Positions 36,835-49,819 of a DNA stretch of 64,000 nucleotides are shown piece after piece. Positions within the stretch are counted from its first letter, which is position 1. Every line of letters starts with the position of its first letter. A program made the position numbers and the translations under genes. The DNA comes from Paralvinella palmiformis. Lineage: Eukaryota; Annelida; Polychaeta; Terebellida; Alvinellidae. The stretch covers positions 1 through 64,000 of the forward strand of contig JAODUP010001067.1 of the NCBI GenBank assembly GCA_025642065.1. Direction: 5' to 3'. The notes under the pieces are model-generated. The model was not told the origin of the DNA. It saw nothing but the letters and a program-made list of their open reading frames with translations, and did no database searches.

Positions 36835-37005
36835 TGAGTGAGTGACTGTTTTTTAGGCTGGACGATGGCCATATCCGGGACACGTGATCGAGGTGCGACT
36901 CATCACGGAAACATTCCTCAAGCACAGGTACGAGTCGCTTTCGAACCCGTATCCCGGAGGTTTGCCGTGCACTGATCTATAACCAGTTAAGTGCCGTATC
37001 CCATA
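36835..37005 (-). mobile_element. tRNA-derived SINE, minus strand
   Basis: On the minus strand GGCACTTAACTGGTTATAG gives the A-box and CGGGTTCGAAAGC (36937-36949) the B-box. The body includes TGATGAGTCGCACC and a GGCCATCGTCCAGCC end. It lies next to the opposite-facing SINE at 36700. Confidence 0.62.
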
Positions 37006-37797
37006 AATAAATGCCCAATTCTGGGTTAATGGGTGATAGAAAAGGATTAGGCAACTTTAAATGGCTGCAGATAACAGTATATTGTCATGAGAGCTGATTA
37101 TTGTAAAGGGTCATACTAGGAGTGGGTATAGGGGATCAATTGGTCATGTCTAACGTGTTTAGGTTCATCAGAGCGCAGCTGGTAGTGCGCAGTATTATAC
37201 GCATTCAGGTTTTGGACGTTGTGTGTGTGTTTGTGAGATACCACCCTACGGATTCGCCCCTCGCCCATACGTCCCAAGTGTGGACCAGCGAATAAGCCAC
37301 CCACTCACTCATTCACTGACTCACCTCCTGGTTGCTGGATCGAAGCTCAACGCTACCTTTATGTGTCTGTAGGATGTGTCATCGTTCAGTAAAACCCTTC
37401 GGAATGATAACCTCAATTTCGTATTGTGTATAAAACACCCCTCTCTTATCAAACAACGTCACAGTCCTCATCGTAGAGGACTTTGATGATTGAAACACCG
37501 AAACAAAAGAGAAGATAAGGCGTACCGATAACACACGGAACAACGACAGTAACAACATAGACAACGTTGTTATACGATATTTTAAACAGCAGTTAGATGG
37601 TTAACGCACAGAGAGAGAGACGACATTACACTTACAATAACGAGCCTTCTGGGTGAAGGTTGTTTTTGAACCAAGTGTGAGTTCACTCCGAACAACACCG
37701 TGACCTCTGTGTGTCATTTTAACACCCGAGATGTCCAGGGAGATGAGGTTCCAAAGCTAACACCAACCATCACACACCCCCCTCTCTCTCTATATAC

Positions 37798-37841
<44 letters not shown>

Positions 37842-38402
37842 ATAGGTATGATGCCTCAGGTTGACATGTAAACAATTGTTAAGAGTCATCCTGTAAGTGC
37901 TATCACATATCATACCTTAGGCAATAATGTATGTTGGTGTCTAAAGTACAAATGATTGACCACCTCACCGTGACCTTGTACATAATGGAAGACTTCATCG
38001 ACCAATTGACTGACTGACTGACTGACTGATATACTGACTGGATGAGTGGCTGGATGAATGAGTAAATAACTACCTGACTGCCTGACTAGCTAACTGACTG
38101 ACTGACTGGCTGAATGAATGAATGAATGACTGAATTAATGAATGATTCAATCAATCAATTCACCAAACATTTATTCATTCAATCAATCAATCTATAAATC
38201 AATCAGTATTTCTAGCATACTAATAAAAGTACAATTTAAAATACTATTCACCTTCGTTTGTGTCAGTTCATGCATCATTTGTAGAACTGGTCACGTGATA
38301 AACTCTTGATCATGTTAGATGAACGAAATAAATATGCTGAATAATAAGACAGCATCCATGGACGTCAGTCTAGTTCTGAACAACATGTCTTGTCTGAATT
38401 AA
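37006..38402. other. Non-coding interval with simple repeats
   Basis: (TA)n at about 37797-37838. Tetranucleotide CTGA/GAAT runs cover about 38007-38190. A doubtful tRNA-like start (AGCGCAGCTGGTAGTGC) is at 37173-37189. No gene. Confidence 0.55.
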
Positions 38403-38497
38403 CATGAAAAGTCACTGCTCTGATGTCAATCCTCTGATGAATTATCCAGAATTTGTATTCACGATTAGTGATTCTCTGTGCCAGTGCCTTATCACAT
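38403..38497 (+). repeat. Dispersed ~90-bp repeat, copy 1
   Basis: CATGAAAAGTCACTGCTC through GATTCTCTGTGCCAGTGCC. It aligns over its whole length with 56270-56352. Both copies are followed by a CG-containing CA tract. A B-box-like segment suggests an unrecognised SINE. Confidence 0.65.
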
Positions 38498-38546
38498 CCT
38501 GCTTAAAATCACAAGCACACGCACGCACGGACACACGCACGGACAT

Positions 38547-38548
<2 letters not shown>

Positions 38549-38614
<66 letters not shown>
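38549..38614. repeat. (CA)n microsatellite
   Basis: About 32 CA units after CACG-rich sequence. Confidence 0.95.
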
Positions 38615-38617
<3 letters not shown>

Positions 38618-39303
38618 TGGCCAGGTTTCCTAGTCATTTCCATCAATTAACAAACTTCTTGATTAATATCTTTTTGAGCACCCAATCACTCACTCGTCCT
38701 CATACCGTCCACCCCCCTCCACCCGGTCCCCCTCCTCTCTCCCTCCCAGTATCATTAGCACTCATTATCCCGCCAACGAGACCGATTTCGAATTAAACGA
38801 ACTGAAAACCACATTCGTGATCTAGTAGTATTAATAGTAGTAGGCTTAGTACTAGCAGAATTAGTAGTAGTAGTAGTAGTAGTAGGAGGAGCAGTAGTGG
38901 TAGTAGTATGACAAACATTTTTGCCTAAGGTAGAACATCTGCTGCGGCAAAAACTGAGTACCTCAAGAGGTAATAACTCGCTGCTCTATACGACAGTCTC
39001 TGTAAACGTTTACCATTGTCTGTTTGTGTAAGCGTTACACACCGATATAAATCAATAAAATGTGTTGTAATTATAACTGATATCGTGCGGCTATCATCTG
39101 CTACTGGGGCGGTATCACAATATGGCGGCGCGACGGCGGTCGTGCTGCCTTTAAATTAAACCAGATGTCACTCGGGACGCGGAAAGACTGATTGGTTATC
39201 TCATGGCTGTCTATGTCATGTGTGCCCATCTCATATCTGTCGTTCTATGTCATGTCATGTGTGTCCATCTCGTAGTGTCATATCAACGTCGATAAGGTTG
39301 TGA

Positions 39304-39305
<2 letters not shown>
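38615..39305. other. Non-coding interval
   Basis: An (AGT)n-like run lies at about 38825-38907. The rest is unique, with a GC-rich patch at 39118-39150 (ATGGCGGCGCGACGGCGG). No gene signal. Confidence 0.5.
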
Positions 39306-39306
<1 letters not shown>

Positions 39307-39374
<68 letters not shown>

Positions 39375-39452
39375 GTGTTAGTTTGTGGGTGTGCGTGCGT
39401 GCATGCGTGTCTGTGTGTTGCGTGCATCATTTAGGTCAAGCACACACACACA

Positions 39453-39498
<46 letters not shown>
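39307..39498. repeat. (TC)n, (ATCT)n, (GT)n and (CA)n microsatellites
   Basis: (TC)n at 39307-39343, (ATCT)n at 39344-39374, GT-rich to 39425 and (CA)n at 39440-39497. The GT and CA blocks can pair as a loose hairpin. Confidence 0.93.
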
Positions 39499-39500
<2 letters not shown>

Positions 39501-40030
39501 TAATCATTTTTATAAGCTAAAAAGTAATCATTCATCATTCATCCATCAACATTCAAATACTCTAACACCCCGCACAGCCCCATATCCCGCTCGTCCTCCC
39601 TGACCCATATCCCCCCCACGCTCAACCCGTTCTGAGACCACTAATGCTAATGGTCTCTCTTTGGCCCTAGAGCCCTCAACTTAAAAGTGAAATCGCGCCA
39701 AAATAAATCAACGGTGAACCACATTGAAAATCACCTGCCCCATCCTCCCGTCGGTGGGTGGGTGGGTGGGCGTGTGGTTGGTTGTCTGAGTGGTACATGA
39801 TACGCAGTGGATCGGCTAGAGGCCCGGCCCGATTGCTGTCTCTGTACCTCTACGTATCGGGACCCCGCAAGCGGAGGTAAACAACGACAAACGTATTTGT
39901 CTCATCACAGGTGTTACAGTTATTGAAGCAAAACCGACGTGTGCTGTCACTCATCTCTTCGTTATTTGGTTGTTGTGTAAGGACTCTGGTCTGAGTGGTT
40001 CTTCAGCATAGCTTCAGTAAGTTTACCAGA

Positions 40031-41095
40031 ATGGGTATCGAGGTTTTGCATTGGGTATCGGGAACCGACGCGTTCAGTCATCGTAGCCTGTCGTGGGTAT
40101 CGGGGTATGTTTTCGGTATCGGGACATATGTTCGAGGGTCTGTAGCGTAGGGTATCTGGACCTGTTTTGGGTGTCGGGATCTGTGCTGGGTATTGTGGTC
40201 TGTGGTGAGAATTGGGGTGTGTGGTGTGTGTTCAGTATCGGGACGTATATATATGTTCGATATCCTGACGTATTTTGGGTATCGGGGTTTGTGTTGGGTA
40301 TATGGACCTGTTATGGATGTCGGGGTCTGTGCTAGGTATCGTGGCCTGTGTTGAATATCGTGGCCTGTGGTGCACATCGATCTATGTATTCAGTATCGGA
40401 ACGTGTGTTGGGTATCAAGGCCTGTGTTCGGCATTCTAACATGTATTGGGTATCGGCGTTTGTGTTGGGCATCAGGACCTGTGTTGAGTATCAGAACTTA
40501 TGTTGTTGTGGGGGGATCGTCTTGCGTAACGGAACATATATCGGGGTCTCTGTTGGATATCGTGGTCTGTGTTTCGTATCGGGGTCTCTGCTGGATATCG
40601 TGGTCTGTGTTTCGTATTGGAGTCTCTGTTGGGTATCGGGACCTGTGTTTCGTATCGCGGTCTCTGTGGGCATCGATCTATGTATTCAGTATGGGGACGT
40701 GTGTTGGGTATCAAGGCCTGTGTTCGGCATTCTAACATGTATTGGGTATCGGCGTTTGTGTTGGGCATCAGGACCTGTGTTGAGTATCAGAACTTATGTT
40801 GTTGTGGGGGGATCGTCTTGCGTAACGGAACATATATCGGGGCACGTGTTGGGTATCGTGGTCTGTGTTTCGTATCGGGGTCTCTGTTGGATATCGTGGT
40901 CTGTGTTTCGTATCGGGGTCTCTGTTGGTATCGGGCCTGTGTTTCGTATCGGGGTCTCTGTTGGGTATCGGGCTGTGTTTCGTATCGGGGTCTCTGTTGG
41001 GTATCGGGACCTGTGTTTGTATCGGGGTCTCTGTTGGGTATCGGGACCTGTGTTTCGTATCGGGGTCTCTGTTGGGTATCGGGGCCTGTGGTTTG
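40031..41095. repeat. 19-bp minisatellite with a higher-order duplication
   Basis: The basic unit follows GTTNNGTATCGGGNNCTGT, often as a 38-bp dimer. About 55 units are present, less regular on the left and most regular at 40850-41090. A 172-bp block at 40375-40546 recurs almost unchanged at 40671-40842 (offset 296). All six frames are largely free of stops, so frames of up to 250 codons appear on both strands. They encode a 19-residue repeat and are not genes. Confidence 0.95.
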
Positions 41096-42300
41096 TGTAG
41101 TCTGTCTCCAGTAGCGTGAAGAAGCGGTGTCCACGGACCACGTAAAGGTTAAGTTGAACGAAGACACACCATTTGTCTATTGTTCGTCAACCACTGTCAC
41201 TTAAAACCTGTACAACTTCAACGGGAAATCACCCACTCCACCATCATCCCCCCCCCCATATATACCCCCACACCACAGTATTATGATTCCCGCCTAACCG
41301 TCTGCCTGGCTGTCTGCCAGCCAGCCTGTCCGTGCATCCACAGACAGCCCCACGAAGTCAGCCCCCAGGGTGAAGGGTGACCGTTTGACCTAATGGACAA
41401 TTAGTCACTAACCACGCCCAGCAATCAGCTAAAATCTGGACAGAAACTCTGAACTGTCTGATTGGTTAGATCAGTGTTAATGTTGAACGTCTAGAATGAT
41501 AAAATGTGTCAACTATTCTGGATCGACAAGGAAATGAATTCCGGATTCATAAAAAAAGGAATACAACAACGAAAACGAACACGATCTGTAAAAATCCGGA
41601 TGATAATATAATAATATCCATGATAAGATACGATATCTGTAAATCTGTCAATAATAATGATACTAAGATGATACAATACGGATGATGCCATCAGGTTATC
41701 AGCCAAGAGAAGACTGATTAAACAAAGATAATGTCGTGATTCTATCCTAAACAATAAGACTGTTTAATATCTTTAAAAAATATCAGCTGCATGATAACTG
41801 GAAATACCAACACCCCCTCAAACGTTCTCTCAAATACACCTCAAACGATCTCAGAGACGGTAAGTATGGTCTCAATCGTGGCGAAATCCAACATCAACCG
41901 TTTCCGAAGACGAACCAAAACTTTCCGACATCGGATGGGAGACAATTAAAGATTTACCTTTACGCGGTGCTTCTGTCCGGTCAACTTTTATCCATGCTGC
42001 ACGGAGAAATCACGTCAACATCCACGTCATTCCGACGTTTGTTGCCGATCTCAGACGCACGACGGTCGCTCGGTGGCGGTTTAAAGGAGGAAAGAGCAAT
42101 TTTACGATGTCGACCCGATCATTGGCCGCTGGAGAGCTTCCTCAGTTCGACGACAGAAGACTCGGACGTCACTTGGCGAGACGAAGCTCTCGACAGTCTT
42201 AACTCTAGTCGCTAGCCGAATGATGTCCGCTTGTCGGCGCCACCGTCGCCCTGTTGTCGTTGTTAACACTAACGCGGCGATGCCGAAGTAAGCGCGACCA
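41096..42300. other. Non-coding or unassigned interval with a CpG-rich patch
   Basis: 41400-41800 is AT-rich. From about 41850 to 42300 the sequence is unusually rich in CpG. A perfect splice-donor-like GACGGTAAGTAT lies at 41872-41883, and a plus-strand 82-codon frame (41967-42215) has no recognisable domain. This could be a promoter or first exon of an unknown transcript. Confidence 0.35.
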
Positions 42301-42481
42301 CCTTTCTAAAGCGCACTAACCAAGAAAACCACGTGCGCGCGGGCTCACACACAAACACGGATAGCCCCATAGACACCGGCTAACTGACTGGCTAAAAACT
42401 AGGGCGGCCCCTCCTCGGTCGTGGTGGGCACGAGTCAGCGGAGGAGTCGACGAAATGTTGGTAAGATTCCCCCTCCCCCCA

Positions 42482-42517
<36 letters not shown>

Positions 42518-43758
42518 CTATGATCAACGCGTGGCCCTTCTCTGATACTGCTGCCGGTAGTTAGACTGGCTCATGTGGTACTGGCTTCTGGGTTCGGTAA
42601 CTAGCTCGAGGGGTAGGGTTTGACGCTCGATAATGACACCTCGATGTTATCTCTGTGGGGTGAGGGGTGGACGACACGACAGATAGACAGACAAACATAC
42701 GGATTGAAAAGAAGAGTCTGAGTGCAATATTAAGTCTGTGTCGTTCTTATTTTCTTATCTGTTTTATGGCACCGTGACGATCTCGCGCGGTTAGAAATAT
42801 ACGGCGAATTGACGTGTGGCTCCAAGCACGCACGCACTCGCGCAAGCACGCACGCACGCTCGACCACTAACCGAATGTTATCTTGGATTTGGACGCGTGG
42901 TTCATTCAGAGAACGGTATAACCACCCATCCCCCACGCACACGTGCACACACACACACACACACATACTACACGCATGTGGGCGCATGCATTGACGTAGA
43001 TCTGTGTATATGATTGAGAAGAAGGAAATCTAGGGGAAGAGGGATGGATGATTTGGTTGTCCCACATTATTGTACGGAGTTTTGGAAAGGGGATTTTACC
43101 GCCCCAAGATCCCACACTCTGGGGATCTACGCCCCTGATCACCTATTGTTATGACACTAATGGCATTAATGTAATCTTTCTGCAAACATTAGTGGATCGC
43201 CGGGGTACAAAGGGAATTAAGATAATAAAGATAATAAAGATGAGTTGAGATGACAACTGCAGAGTCTAATTCACTATCAGCGGGCCCAATGCAAGTAAAG
43301 TCATACCCAAAGGTAGAAATAAATACGCGTCTGATGATAAAAAAAACCAACTATACATCCAACAACCTATATAACCGTAAACCTATACGTTCTTATTACG
43401 TATGGTTGGTTTATTAGTCGTTGGTTCAGCTTCTCGTACATAGCAAATGCATGTGTGTGTACGTATGTGTATGCGATCGCGCATAGGTATCTCTCTCTCT
43501 TTCTCTCTCTGTGTGTGTTCCCGTTCGTGCGTTCGGCTAAACACTGACTTCTAGACACTAAGAGTGACACTTTCCGTTACGCTCCAGTGAATCATACACA
43601 ATGGTGTCCCTTTTTACTAACTTGTTCAATATACTTCAGCATTTAATGTTATTGGAAAACATCTCGGTGCTGAAAAGAGCTGAAGCTAGAGATAAAGAAC
43701 TTTGGTGATGGGAGTTCCGCTTTTGTTTGGCGAACTTTTAGTGCTTAATCATTATAAT

Positions 43759-43805
<47 letters not shown>

Positions 43806-46345
43806 GAATACAACTGGAATAAATATAATCTGTGATGGATCAAAGTTTGTTTATTTATAAGTAAGCTGGCAACGCGTATGAACAACTGGAAACGAACAAT
43901 GCGAAATTAGCTAAAGCATATAAAACCTTGAGATACAATATCGATTTTAAGCCTATAATTTCAAGAAGCAAAGTACCGTTAGATCACAGTATCATGACAG
44001 TTACTCAATAATATCAACGTACCAACATATGTTAATGTTCTGGTTTGTTTTCAAGGCTACAGTGTTCAAAATTATGATGTTCAGGGGTAAGATGCCACAT
44101 TTATCGGTTTTGTTATATATAATAGACAGTAGACTCGGGGCAAACATTTAGAATTTTATTTCATAACAAAGACACGCCAAGGAAGACGTAACTAGCAATT
44201 ATGTTTAAAATAGCAGCACACATCATTATTGGGTGATGAACGACGTGTTATGTTAGAATAGAAAGCGACATCAAGTGAATGAATAGTTTTCACTTTTAAT
44301 GACCAACTCAACTTAGTCAAATTAGCGGACTGAATCAAACGCTTCATCGTGATCTATGAATAGAGTGGATGTCTTGTATGGAGCTATCTCATCAAGACCA
44401 ATAAAGCCATTAGGACCGGTGTTAGGAGTCACTTAACTAGAAGTCCTGTAGACAAAAGAGTGACATTCCCTGGCCGGAGGGCCATTTCAGTGACATGTCA
44501 CGGCGTTACCCGCTCGAATATAAACATCCTTCTTTATGAAGCTAAGTCACCAGTAAGTATGACGGTAACTGTTACTACTGACCGACTAACGTAATGTTCG
44601 AAATAACGACATTAAATCCCTTTGCAATACTCCCCCTCGGGATGGTGATAAAACATGACATGATGGGTATTATCTGAAATGTACACCTCTCATTTTGAAA
44701 CGGAGTATTTGTCATCACCTTACATAATTTCTAGCCCATTCTCTGATGTTACAGAAGTACACCTGTTACGGATGGCGTTATTTAAGTACACCAACAAGTC
44801 CCAGCTGATGGAGTGTAAAATAATATATTGTTAAATAAAATCGTCGATAATTTGAGAATATTTTTCAGATAGTTATTGAGGTGAACTTCCGGTGAATGGA
44901 TGCCGGTGATTTGTTTTGTCGTCGAGTAAAACACACCAAAAAATTAATTGTTTTGTGAAACATCGACTCGTAAATAATAATACAGCCTTAATTGACGGAT
45001 ACGCTGCTAGACTGACAATACGCAAACAACTAACAACTCGTCGAACGAAACGCACAGAATAAGTAGGACATATTAGACGAAAAGATACATATCAGGTTTC
45101 CACCGCGAAGCTGTAACATCTACGGCGGAGTAATTTCCAAGAGCCTAGTTATTCGGAATTACTCGAGCATTAATGGCTTACAAAATACAAAGAATCGATA
45201 ATGGAAACAAAGTACACTCCGCGGAGCTGGTTGCGACGAACAGACACCGACATTAAAATAAAGATATATTATGGCGGCATAAAGACTTATTTGTTTAATT
45301 GATGGACAAGTCGTAACAGGTTCAGATGGCTAAAAAAACCCAACAATTCCTTTGTCAGAGTACCGTTTCTTATAGACAGAGTCCAGATTTAATCAGCTTT
45401 TTTAACGAACAGACAGAGAGTTACGACAACTCGGGGTTCTCTAAATGGCTAACTAAATCTGAAATCAGAAACGAACAAATCTAACATCTAACCGTATAGA
45501 TTAAAATCTCTTGCCGTTGAATGATGTGACCCAGTCAGGTAGGAGGACGTCGAACTCTTTGTTCGTGGACACGAAGTGCAGGGTTGGGGTTGGGGGGGAG
45601 GAGGTTGGGTTGTCTTTGTGCAACATTTGTTCACCAGGAATAGCGGTAGAGTAGGTTGAAAATTTCCCCTAACTGATAAAGCATTTTTTACTCGAAAATA
45701 TAATAAATTTCATATAATTGAAAAATTAAATCAACTCAAAACTAGCCCCAGTAGGTAAGTATGAAATTAGAGAGTATTCGCGATTTTTTTCTAAGCGAGG
45801 GAGCCATTAACGTTAATAACTGTCATTTAAATATTGATTATTATTAATATCATTATTATATCTGTGTAGATAACGTGTAAGTCTTCTACGTGCTTGGACA
45901 TGCGAGCTATTTAAGAGATTAAAGGTTTTTTATTAAGATACAGCACACTTCTGCCAGAGTAGTGAGCGAGATGCCTTCGCTAATTGGATACCAAGCTGTC
46001 ATCTTATCTCTGTAGGCAGATCTTCACCATTACTTTATTAGACCTAATACTGTCACTGGTCTTCTAACCTCTAATATTGGTACGGTAATGATAAAAAAAT
46101 AAACTTCGGTGATGACAGCAGAAGACGTGGTGTGACAGATAACAAACCAAACAACATATCTGGCAATAGATAATTGAATAAAGATGATCACATCTTGCCG
46201 ACTTCTCGTCGGATGAAGATGCCGACCATCCGACCGTTCTCTGAGGCTGTATCCACGCTTTTTGAAGATGATAAGTAATTAGATAAAAAGAATGATACAT
46301 CAGATATACCGTCATGGAAAGAAGACTGAGGAAGGTGTCATAGAG
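42301..46345. other. Non-coding interval with microsatellites
   Basis: (CA)n at about 42484-42516 and 42944-42966, (TC)n near 43491-43510, and (TA)n at 43764-43802. The remainder is unique AT-rich sequence with no domain-bearing frame. Confidence 0.55.
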
Positions 46346-46346
46346 G

Positions 46347-46348
<2 letters not shown>

Positions 46349-46421
<73 letters not shown>

Positions 46422-46422
46422 C
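46349..46422. repeat. (GA)n microsatellite
   Basis: GA units with two small GGA/AGA interruptions. Confidence 0.93.
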
Positions 46423-47290
46423 GTTTAGATACCGTTATCAGTGTCTGCTAACTTTGTGATACGATAATATTATAATAATAGTCCACTTTTATCTAAAATT
46501 TGCACGACTAATAAAAAATATGTTCACATAAATAAAAAAATTATGTGTCAAAATATAAATGCGATCAGGCACATATTAAAGAATCCCGTTTAAAAAGCTG
46601 GTGACTGAATTGAAACGCATCCGATGGGCGCCGCCATTTTTAAGCCGGATACTGGCCGAATGTTCCTCCCGAAGTCTGACGTCACATTATATAAGCTGTT
46701 CGTATGACTCGTTAAACAAGTATCAGCCAAGGATAGCTTCGGAACGAAAACCAAACTTCTACTTCCGGTCGTACAATCTGGTATTTGATGACGAAGCAAT
46801 GGCTACCCTCCAGTAATATGGATTATTTTATTACATCCACGATGTCAGGTATAGTTTGTGAATATTATTGTTGGATTCCGGCTCATATTTATGAGCGGTA
46901 CACATTTTATTCATATTTACTGAGATCGACTTGTTATTTGAAGCTTGATTTTTTAAATATTTTCTTTAAGATGTTGCCGCCATTAAGTCCCGATGTGTTC
47001 TCTCCAGAGCTCTACCGTGACATCGAAGCTATCATTCATTTTCAGATGACACCAACTATAGAGTGATAGATAAGGGCTATAAAGATTACGTGTGCGTGCG
47101 TGTGTGTGCGTGTGCATGTGTGTGTTTGCGTGTGTATGTGTATTTCCTGTTTCTCCCCTAATATGTGCTGATACTAGCATTTCAATTATAGACAGCGTAT
47201 TACGAGAATGATCAACTATTTCATGATTTATTAATTATGGATGATACTCACATATTTGGCTTTACAATATGAATCTGATAGGACAAGATA
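46423..47290. other. Non-coding interval
   Basis: Unique sequence. Short overlapping frames at 46590-47066 on both strands have no recognisable product. A GT/GC-rich tract lies at 47092-47142. Confidence 0.5.
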
Positions 47291-47299
47291 CGTGACGGT

Positions 47300-47322
47300 A
47301 TCTCTCTCGCTCTCTATCTATA

Positions 47323-47356
<34 letters not shown>

Positions 47357-47742
47357 GCTATCTAAATTTCCAAATCTCTCTCTCTCACTCACCCTTTCTC
47401 TCTCTCTCTCACTCACCCTTTCTCTCTCCGTATATCCCTCACACTTTCTAAAGGAACGATCCCTGGTATGCTGTCCGAAAAGGTGAAAAAGGAGCAGACA
47501 TTAAATGACCCATTAATGCTAACGGGTCATTAAAATCACTGACTGACTGACTACTGACTGACTGACTGACTGACTGACTGACTGACTGACTGACTGACTG
47601 ACTCACTCACTCACTCACCACTCACTCACTCACTCACTCACTCACTCACTCACTCACTCATTCACTCACTCACTCACTCACTCACTCACTCACTCACTCA
47701 CTCACTCACTCACTCACTCACACGCGCGCGCCCGCGCACGCA

Positions 47743-47782
<40 letters not shown>
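47300..47782. repeat. (ATCT)n, (TC)n, (GACT)n, (CACT)n and (CA)n cluster
   Basis: (ATCT)n at about 47316-47355, TC-rich to 47427, (CTGA)n at 47538-47602, (CTCA)n at 47602-47720 and (CA)n at 47743-47782. The switch from CTGA to CTCA within one uninterrupted tetranucleotide array suggests a single-base change that then spread by slippage. Confidence 0.92.
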
Positions 47783-47785
<3 letters not shown>

Positions 47786-48323
47786 TCTGATTAATGACAC
47801 ACCAACATCTATCCGACGTTAGCCACAAGTGTCGCCCCCTGGATCCACTGCCCGAGTCTATTTTTCGCTCTCAATCAACAGACCAACGGACAGACGACAA
47901 GACGTGAATCAATCGAAAAGGACAAATGGATGCTCGATCTTCTCCTGATCATAACCGGATCCGAGATAGACTTAACGCAGATAAATGTTACGCCAACAGA
48001 TCCGGTGTACGTCATGTCCGAGATAGTCGTCGACTCTTTGTAAACTCGAAAACTTCCGCCCATCAGTGGGAGCCGAACTCGGCATCTATACCTATGTAAA
48101 TATTGACACAGTCAACACGCTGGCTCTCATAGTCTCTGGAGTAATCTACATGATGAGTGGATCCTGTCCGTCCCACTCACTCGCTGAACAAAGACCCCTC
48201 CCTGCGTCGACTCGCATAAGGCCAGGCCAACTCCAATATCAGTTATTACTAACTAATGTCATTTCGTATCGGCTCATTTCAGTCGCCTTTTATGATACAC
48301 TTTGTGTATACAAAGGGTCAGTT

Positions 48324-48360
<37 letters not shown>

Positions 48361-49540
48361 CATGTACATAAGAGTAATTTCAGTTTATCCAAACTATAAA
48401 ATTATTAAACATAAACGACATCGAAATATGTAGATATTTTAAGTGCGCATAGGCGATAATTAAGATAACATTCACTCTTATTATAATAAGGCATTATTAT
48501 GATAAATATTCAATTCTTCATTCACTTAACAATATCTGGTATTTTGCTGCCGGGTTAAATTTGATTATTGCTTCATTAACACGTGTGGGTGCGTGTGTGT
48601 GTGTGAGTGTGTATTTGCGTGTTTTGGAATAATCATACAGTAATCTGAACCTGGAGGTTGACATTTCTCTCCATTGTGTGTGTAACGTCATCACTCTCTA
48701 CGTGCCGGGGCTGAGCATGCGCGCATATTCTGCTGCTTAATTACCCAGCTACGTGGCAGAGAGCTCCAAGTAATCCGTGTAAACATCAACTTATTATGCC
48801 GTTTCTATCCTCGAAAACGCTTCATTTGTGTATATATAATCATAACGATAAAAGTCATGTTATTTGAATAATCTCAAAAAAAACTATTGGTCACCGAAGA
48901 ACTACTTTAACTAAAGCTTACTAAAGCGTAACGCTCTATAAACACAGGATTTCTTCCCGTTGGCCTGATAACAGGCTCGTTATTGGGCGAATAGGTTACA
49001 CCGGATAGGATTATAAATGGTTTCTGTAAACAATGGCGTGGACTGAAACAGACGGGACCAAATGGCGTAAAACCTCGATCCTGCTGTGTTTATCATCGGT
49101 AAATCTACCGGACATTTATCTGTTTGTACAATGTCCGTCCAATGAAAGGGAGTACGTGTGTACTCACTGCAGACGCCATACATGTGGCATCACTCCGCGC
49201 GGAGACCAGACAGCTCACCACAAAACGGTTTGATATAATCGTAATTGGGCGACTTTGCCCGATTCGTCGTTTCGCCCCTAGGGTGTTTCTCCCCGTTTTT
49301 TTGGAGACTTCACCTACCCCAATGGCCGAGTCCAAATATAGCCGTGTTGTTCAAAGCCAATCTGATGGTACTATTCTGACATATCTGCCAGCAGTCCTGT
49401 CAGAATTATATCAATATCGGCTTAAAGCGCCCGGCTATACTACAAGGACTGTAAAAACGACGAGGGACTTTGTTAAAAGCATGCGCATGCTCAACAAGAA
49501 ATGTGATATATAAGTTTATGCCCGAAACACTTTATTTTTT
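47783..49540. other. Non-coding interval
   Basis: A (CA)n tract lies at about 48331-48356. 49030-49510 is more CpG-rich and has overlapping open frames on both strands (up to 129 codons), none with a recognisable family. Confidence 0.5.
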
Positions 49541-49683
49541 GCCGAGCCGTGTTCAAATCTCGGCGTGGGCATATTTGAAGGTTGTTTCATCTTTGACTTC
49601 GCTTCATTACCTTTGGAGGACCCTCGGCCCGTTTGCCCTACCAAATGCACAAAGGTGGCCGTAAAACATAAATCATCATCATG
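49541..49683 (+). mobile_element. 5'-truncated SINE family A copy
   Basis: It begins inside the tRNA head just before the B-box (GTGTTCAAATCTC), then shows the full family tail (TTTCATCTTTGACTTCGCTT, CATTACCTTTGGAGGAC, CCTACCAAATGCACAAAGG) and an (ATC)n end. Confidence 0.88.
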
Positions 49684-49732
49684 ACCTTATTTAGTGACGT
49701 ATTGGGTTTTTAGACAAAATAAATATTCGTCG

Positions 49733-49735
<3 letters not shown>

Positions 49736-49815
<80 letters not shown>
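49736..49815. repeat. (TC)n(TA)n compound microsatellite
   Basis: TC units to 49776, then TA units. Confidence 0.94.

Positions 49816-49819
<4 letters not shown>

Noticed and set aside
37150..37240. Possible functional tRNA (AGCGCAGCTGGTAGTGC)
   Set aside because: The acceptor and anticodon stems do not form and the B-box is poor; at most a SINE scrap.
40348..41114. 250- and 181-codon frames with Cys/Gly/Tyr-rich protein
   Set aside because: They are the translation of the 19-bp minisatellite, and similar frames exist on the opposite strand.
49033..49513. Candidate 129-codon gene
   Set aside because: Frames overlap on both strands, no domain is recognisable and there is no splice or polyadenylation support.
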